This document shows, one piece after another, positions 58,909 through 64,000 of a DNA stretch of 64,000 bases. The position numbers were made by a program, and so were the translations under genes. Each line of letters opens with the position of its first letter. The first letter of the stretch is position 1. The notes beneath the pieces are model-generated. The model had not been told where the DNA came from and ran no database searches. It saw only the letters and a program-made list of their open reading frames with translations. Location: assembly GCA_015680685.1 (NCBI GenBank), contig MNCI01025357.1, positions 127,943 through 191,942 on the forward strand, written 5' to 3'. The DNA comes from Gnetum montanum (lineage: Eukaryota > Streptophyta > Gnetopsida > Gnetales > Gnetaceae).

Positions 58909-58950
58909 GCTACGCTGTGCTATGCTATGTAGCATAGCATAGTGTAGCAC
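58909..58950. repeat. Hairpin array 2, GCTACGCTGTGC type
   Basis: Arms of about 19 bp (GCTACGCTGTGCTATGCTA and TAGCATAGCATAGTGTAGC) with two mismatches and almost no loop. Confidence 0.8.
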
Positions 58951-59037
58951 CTTGTGTTGGCTGAATTCTGACTTTTCCTTGCACGAACACCTTTCCAAAG
59001 CTTGTAATTCAGATGCGTGATTGATTTTTCGAAGGCT

Positions 59038-59069
59038 TGCTATGCTGCGCAGTGTAGCGTAGCATAGCA
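59038..59069. repeat. Hairpin array 3, TGCTATGCTGCGC type
   Basis: TGCTATGCTGCGCAGTG then TAGCGTAGCATAGCA; same motif family as arrays 1 and 2. Confidence 0.7.
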
Positions 59070-59357
59070 GACTTCTCTACTAGAAAACCTGCCAAACTAT
59101 TTTTTCCATCTTGAACACCATTGACAACTCCAGGCATGGTCTCTGGGTAGACTGTCAGCTAGGCCAACTATCCATTTGGGCAAATTGGTGAGTTCGGCAA
59201 GCCTGCCAGTCCTAGAAGTAGAAAACTTGCCGAACTGCAATGTCTATCTTCAGTGTCTACACTTTATTGCCCAACGATCATGACGTTGCACTTGTTGAAG
59301 CCCTTTCCTAAATTCCAGACCTTGCTGAAACATGAAGGTCCTGAAATTTTATGGTGT

Positions 59358-59870
59358 TTCACCTTGGAAATCTCTAAGGAAAATAAATTTGGATAATTAG
59401 AAAAGAAGTGTGTTCTATGCATTGCATATAGTGATAGCAGGTGCAATGGCGTGAAAAAGATTTGATCCATTAAGAGTACATTCATTAAAGGATGCAATTA
59501 GTGTGCACATGAAAAAGATATTCAAAGGTGCCTGTACGTAGCAGCCAAAAAATAGGAGGGAATCTAGTGGCTAATAGCTAACTCTGATAGTAGCACACAA
59601 TGCATAAAACCAATTGAGAGCTTGACTTGCACCTATGTTGAAAGCATGGATAAACTTGAGCAAGTTCATCGCCAACTCTTTGATGATGAAGAAAATGATA
59701 ATACATATTGGGAAGAGTTGAAAATCCTTGATAATTTCAAGAAGGAGACCCTAGAGTTAAAAACTCTACTGGTCGGCATGAAATACACATTTTTAAACAA
59801 TGGTAAAATGGTCATAATTAATACAAATCTTGCTACAGAACAAAAATACAAGATTTTGTAGGTCATTAAT
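59358..59870 (+). pseudogene. Protease end and PR-RT linker of the plus-strand Athila element
   Basis: 59358-59560 matches the C-terminal end of the other two Athila proteases (TTGGAAATCTCTAAGG; CVLCIAYSDS-type). 59622-59861 is an intact linker frame (MDKLEQVHRQLFDDEEND, LELKTLLVGMKYTFLNNGK, NLATEQKYKIL), the conserved segment before Athila RT. 59262-59357 is not assigned. Confidence 0.7.
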
Positions 59871-59999
59871 AAGTGGCCAACAGCCTTTACTTAGTCATAT
59901 CTTGAACTAACAAGAATCGATCCAAGGATATGCCAGCATTGCATCTACACCAACTTGGCCATGAAGCCAAGAAGGTAGTCGTAGAGGTAGCTAAACCCC

Positions 60000-60660
60000 A
60001 AATTGAAGCTGATCGTCAAGGAGGAAATAGAACAACTCCTCAAGGTAGGGTTCATCTATTACATTGCAGATAGTGAGGGGGTTAGCCTACTTGTAATTGT
60101 CCCAAANACATTGCAGATAGTGAGGGGGTTAGCCTACTTGTAATTGTCCCAAAGAAAGGTGAAAAGTGGCGAGTTTGCATAGATTTTGGGCTGTTAAATA
60201 TCGCAACATTTAAAGATCATTTTCCTTTGCCATTTGTGGATTAAGTGTTGGACACCAAATCTGTGCATTGCTATTATAACTTCTTGGATGGTTATAGTGG
60301 CTATAACCAAATCCAAATTCTGTCAAAAGATTAGGCCAAGACAACATTCATGAGTCCCTAGGGGGATTTTGCATATTATAAGATGCCATTTGGTCTATGC
60401 AATGCCCCTACAACATTTCAACACCTGGTCCTAAGTATTTTCCAATAGTAGATTGGTAGTGAGGTAGAAGTATTTATGGATGATTTTTCTACCTATGGGG
60501 CTACGTTTGAGTAAGCCCTGGATTACCTTGAGTAGGTATTAAAAAGATGTATTGAAACAAACCTTAGGATTAATTGGCAAAAAGCCATCTAATGGTCTAG
60601 GAAGGCATAGTATTGGTGCATAGGGTTACTTAGACAGGGATTTTGGTAAACCCAGAAAAG
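60000..60660 (+). pseudogene. Reverse transcriptase of the plus-strand Athila element
   Basis: EEIEQLLKVGFIYYIADSEG, VPKKGEKWRVCIDFGLLN, DHFPLPFVD, YYKMPFGLCNAPTTFQH and the catalytic VFMDDFSTYG are readable with stops in between. It contains an artificial duplication around the N at 60107. Confidence 0.85.
60107..60107. other. Single N flanked by a 46-bp exact duplication
   Basis: 60061-60106 equals 60108-60153. It lies in the RT and repeats the segment reading IADSEGVSLLVIVPK; the duplication is almost certainly from assembly. Confidence 0.88.
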
Positions 60661-60779
60661 ATAAGGATCATCTAAGGAATTACATGCCAACTAGAGACAA
60701 TCAAAGATGTTAGATCATTCCTTGGACACATTAGCTACTACTATTATTTCATAGAGAATTTCTCTAATATTACAAATCC

Positions 60780-61260
60780 ATTGGCCAAACTTACAAATAA
60801 AGATGCTACATTTGTTTGGACCAAGAAGTGTGAACATGCTTTCCAACTACTAAAGGAGAAACTCATAGAAATTCCAATTCTATGGGCACTAGATTGGTTC
60901 AGATCATTCCATATCATGACAGATGTATCTAATTATGCCTTGGGAGCTATGCTTACATAGTTGGATAATAAGAAACATCCATATTACATCCATTGCATGA
61001 GCCAAAGCATTGTGGATGCATAATTGAATTACACAATTAAAAAAGAAATAATGGGAGTGGTGTATGCTATCGATAAGTTTAGGCACAAGGTGTTTGTGCA
61101 CACAGATTATAGTGCCATCTGCTTCCTAATGAACAAGTTGACAATGAGCCCTTGTATCATATAGTGGCTTGTGATCTTGCAAGAATTCGATCTTAGAATT
61201 GTAGATTAGAAAGGAACTTAGAATGTGGTCACTAATCATCAATCTCAATTAAGATGGGAT
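60780..61260 (+). pseudogene. RNase H of the plus-strand Athila element
   Basis: DWFRSFHIMTDVSNYALGAML, then IKKEIMGVVYAIDKFRHKVF and VHTDYSAICFLMNK, the order of Ty3-type RNase H. Stops at several points. Confidence 0.75.
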
Positions 61261-61399
61261 AATAAAGAGAAGGAGAGTCCGCTTTTTGATCAATTTTTAG
61301 ATGAACTCCTCTTTACAGGAGCAATAAATGACTAAGTACCAATAGAAACAAAATGGTATGATGGCATCATCACTTACCTTCTCACTCAGGTGATGCCAA

Positions 61400-62600
61400 A
61401 AAATCTAGACTTTAGAAAGAAGTAATAGTTTCTTCATCCAACAAAGTACTTCATGGAAATCAATGGACACCTTTACAAGGTGTGTGTCGATAGCCTAGCT
61501 CATTGGTGTGTCCTTGATGCAGATTAACTACATGTTGTTCAAGATGCTCGTGAAGGCCCTTGTGGAGGCCACTATGTAGGAAGATGCACAACCATAAAAT
61601 CTTGATGGTAGGATACCATTGACCTACAATCTTCAAGGATGTCCACCAATTTGCTTGATTTTGTGAACGCTATCAATGAAATGGTGGGATGACCACATGA
61701 ATGGAGGGTCCTTAACAGTGGATTCAACCACTGGAGCCCTTTGACATATGGGGAATAGAATTTATGGGTCTCATCATGCCCATGTCCAATGGAAGGCATA
61801 CATCATCATAGCAGTTGGCTACTATGCCAAATGGGTAGAAGCAGTAGCTATCACCAATTGTTCATCATCCACTACTACTAGAATTGTATAACAACATGTT
61901 GTAAATAGGTTTTGGGTGCCATGTGCATTGATTTCTAATAATAGAACTCATTTTACAGGTGCCACTTTTAGAAAATTACTATAATTCTTGGGGGTTAAAC
62001 ATAAATTAACAACACCCTATCATTCCCAAGCCAACAATCAAGTAGAGATAACTAACCAGGAGATCACAAAGATCCTAACAAGGACCATAAGAAAATATAG
62101 GAGAGATTGGAACACACAACTCAATCATGCACTATGGGCCTACTGCTGAACATGGAAACTCCCTATTGGCTATTCTCCCTACAAGTTAGTGTATGGAAAA
62201 CTTCCAACACTTCTAGTTCAATCCAAGCTCCGTACACTCTCAACAACCTGTGACCTGAATCTTGATCTAAGTCTAGTCCAAAAAGAAAGATTGATCAACC
62301 TCCAGGTGCTAGACAAAAACAGTTTGCTAGAATGAAGTGCATAAGGCATTTAACAAGCAACAACATGACCAAAGAATACAGAAAGTGAAATTCCAACTAG
62401 GAGATAAGGTTCTTTACTAGAATCCCACAAATGTACCTCAAAAACAAAATTCGAAACATTGTGGGAAGGACCTTATATAATTGTTGAAACCTTTCCTTCT
62501 AGGGCCATGACCATATACAAACCTAAAATCCTAAATAAAAAGTAGTTGGTTAACATCCAATAAGTGAAGCTTTTCTAGAACAAAGACAAGCCAATGCAAT
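61400..62600 (+). pseudogene. Integrase of the plus-strand Athila element
   Basis: Zinc-binding part near 61540-61680 (HVVQDAREGPCGGHYVG), core around 61740-62080 with FDIWGIEFMGLI- and TPYHSQANNQVEIT-type text in shifting frames, then the C-terminal PIGYSPYKLVYGK and NKQQHDQRIQKVKFQLGDKV. Heavily decayed. Confidence 0.7.
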
Positions 62601-64000
62601 GAATACCTCAATGGATGAACAAACATGTTCAATTTTTCAGATCTCCTCCTTCCAACTTAGTTATGGGGGAGATGGCCATATGTGCTAATCATCCATATGG
62701 CTCCTCAGTTTTTCTACTTTTTGTTTTCCATGTTTTTGATTTTACAATTTATTTATTGTACAAACTTTTGATTTTCAAATTTTTTCTTATTTTACATCAT
62801 TTTTTGTTTCACACCATCATTAGTACATTTGAATCTTTATTAGATATTTTATACTTTCTTATATATTTTACCTTGTTTTTTTTAGTGTGATTTTTACATT
62901 TTTGCTAATAAAAGTGCTTTATTGCCAACAAGACACAGTGGTGTTGTAGCTGTTACTAATGGTGGTTTGTGCTTTATGATTATTTTCTATTTTTGAACTT
63001 TTGTACTAATGGTGCAATCATGGTTTCTTTTTCATGGAATAGGCAATGAGTCCATGACATCTGCCCATCCACAAACTCTATGGTTTTCCTTGTTTTGGAA
63101 TTTTGAGGTTCCTTTGATTAAATCAAATTTTAATAAATTTGTGACCTTGGTAGTTTTTGGAATTGGGAAGGATTCAAAGGTTTGAATAAGGTGTTACTTC
63201 AAGGGGACTCAATACTCTTTGTACTTTTCTACTTACTTGAGTGCTTGAGTATTTTTCATGGACTTCTTCTCGTTCCATGTTCCGCTACTAGGAAGTCAAA
63301 TAAATTCTTTACATGGTGTGGTTCCCATCCAAAATCCAAAAAAGGAAAAAAGAAAAAAAAAACATGATGGGAATTCAAAGCATACTCCTTAGATAAATAA
63401 ATGGGCTACAAGCTCTAGTTATGGGTTTAGAAAAATGTGTACCAATGCCTGAAGGTCCCCTTTAACTAAGGACCTGTCTCACACTTTCTACTTCTCTTTT
63501 CTTCCCTTTATGAAATGGTGGGTGTTTTTTGGGGGCACTCATGTGTCTTGAGGAGGTGAATCGATCTTGGAGTGGTGATGCAAAGTTACTATAAGAGGTT
63601 GGTTTTGGTTTAGACTAAGGAGGGATTTTCTCAGGTCATTTTAAACATAAACTCTATAAGGGACTTCTTATGACCTAAATGTGGAATTCCATTCCACCTT
63701 CTCCATCATCCATTTATGTTGTCCATAATCCACCTCATTATTGGTGTCCATGTTCTTGATTCCATGTCTTGGTTTGACGTATTTGAATTCTTAGGTAGAA
63801 TCTTCTAGGTTTTGATCCTTAACTTTCATCAACCATTAGCCACCTCTGGGGCCCATGGAATGCTTATTTTGAGGTTATACAAGGGAAAAAAGGGCATGTG
63901 CTTGCTATGGGAAGGATCCACTTGCATATTCCTTGGTTGGGTTCATTAAGTACCTTATCCCTAAGCATTCTTGCAACCAGAATCTTTCGTACATCCATCT
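62600..64000 (+). other. Post-pol region of the plus-strand Athila element
   Basis: After the pol end (SSFQLSYGGDGHMC) comes the T-rich tract (62690-62890) and later sequence matching the nested element's 3' region (for example 63375-63425 against 11290-11340). No ORF of note. The 3' LTR must lie past 64000. Confidence 0.65.

Larger units (their letters stand above)
43229..59261 (-). mobile_element. Tat/Ogre-type Ty3/gypsy element carrying an antisense gene
   Basis: Minus-strand order: 5' LTR 59261-57542, PBS, gag (about 57.1-54.7 kb), protease (54.3-53.46), a 6.6-kb insert with an opposite-strand gene, PR-RT linker (46.86-46.27), RT, RNase H, archaeal-type second RNase H, integrase ending near 43415. 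The RT box YVDDIVVKSK and the extra RNase H (HFNGASTTRGG, TNNVVEYKGIL) mark the Tat lineage. No 3' LTR is found: about 190 bp past the integrase the sequence is plus-strand Athila gag, so the left end is truncated or rearranged. Many stops; inactive. Confidence 0.8.
57542..59261 (-). repeat. 5' LTR of the Tat element
   Basis: Plus-strand ends TGTAGCGACC and GTGTCTACA form a terminal inverted TGTAG/CTACA. TATA box on the minus strand near 58149-58157 (CTATAAATACCC). Three hairpin arrays in the right third (U3). The left boundary is supported by the adjacent PBS; the right by the TGTAG/CTACA pairing only, as no second copy is in the window. The end CTTTA beyond 59261 has no matching copy at the left side. 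Confidence 0.6.

Noticed and set aside
58701-59069. Terminal inverted repeats of a DNA transposon
   Set aside because: The inverted repeats are short, near each other and inside an LTR; no target duplication or transposase was seen.

Overview
The window reads as nuclear DNA of a large-genome seed plant; a gymnosperm is my best guess, but the sequence does not prove it. It is AT-rich and packed with old, stop-riddled Ty3/gypsy LTR retrotransposons nested in one another, plus tRNA-derived SINEs and traces of an RTE-type LINE. One intact host gene lies in a quieter island at about 26.0-33.6 kb: a 12-exon full-size ABC transporter of subfamily B (P-glycoprotein/MDR type, 1312 codons, 26930-33089 +) with TATA box, leader uORF and candidate poly(A) signal.

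Layout. 1-5.6 kb: flank with several SINEs and possibly the last few codons of a neighbouring gene at the extreme left edge. 5646-23745 (-): an Athila-type element with 5-bp target duplication TAGAT, carrying gag, PR, RT and INT remnants and a long post-integrase region with a coiled-coil ORF. Inside that ORF sits a younger element, 7540-13523 (+), duplication GAGAG, which keeps gag-PR but has lost RT, RNase H and INT. 24.8-26.0 kb: minus-strand SINEs, one split by a solo LTR. 26.7-33.3 kb: the ABCB gene. 33612-36625: two 1.3-kb LTRs around only 0.4 kb. 37.2-38.5 kb: SINEs and LINE tails. 39.7-41.8 kb: remnants of another coiled-coil ORF. 41836-43228 and about 59.3-64 kb (+): the two ends of another Athila-type element. 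Between them, 43.2-59.26 kb (-), lies a Tat/Ogre-type element with its 5' LTR, PBS, gag, PR, RT, RNase H, a second (archaeal-type) RNase H and INT.

The most unusual object is inside the Tat element. Between PR and RT, where Ogre-type elements are known to have an intron, there are about 6.6 kb with an intron-containing gene on the opposite strand (about 47350-53038 +). It has its own TATA box and at least six GT-AG introns, and is bracketed by two short tandem-repeat arrays with a common core. A gene carried antisense can keep its introns through an RNA intermediate, because they are not splice sites on the genomic RNA. It is now broken by stops and shifts, and I do not recognise its product.

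Other structural signals: near-perfect 30-bp palindromes just upstream of the TATA box in two Athila LTRs, GATATC arrays at the same place in others, three hairpins in the Tat LTR, and four single-N joins, three of which are flanked by exact 44-46 bp duplications that look like unmerged contig overlaps.
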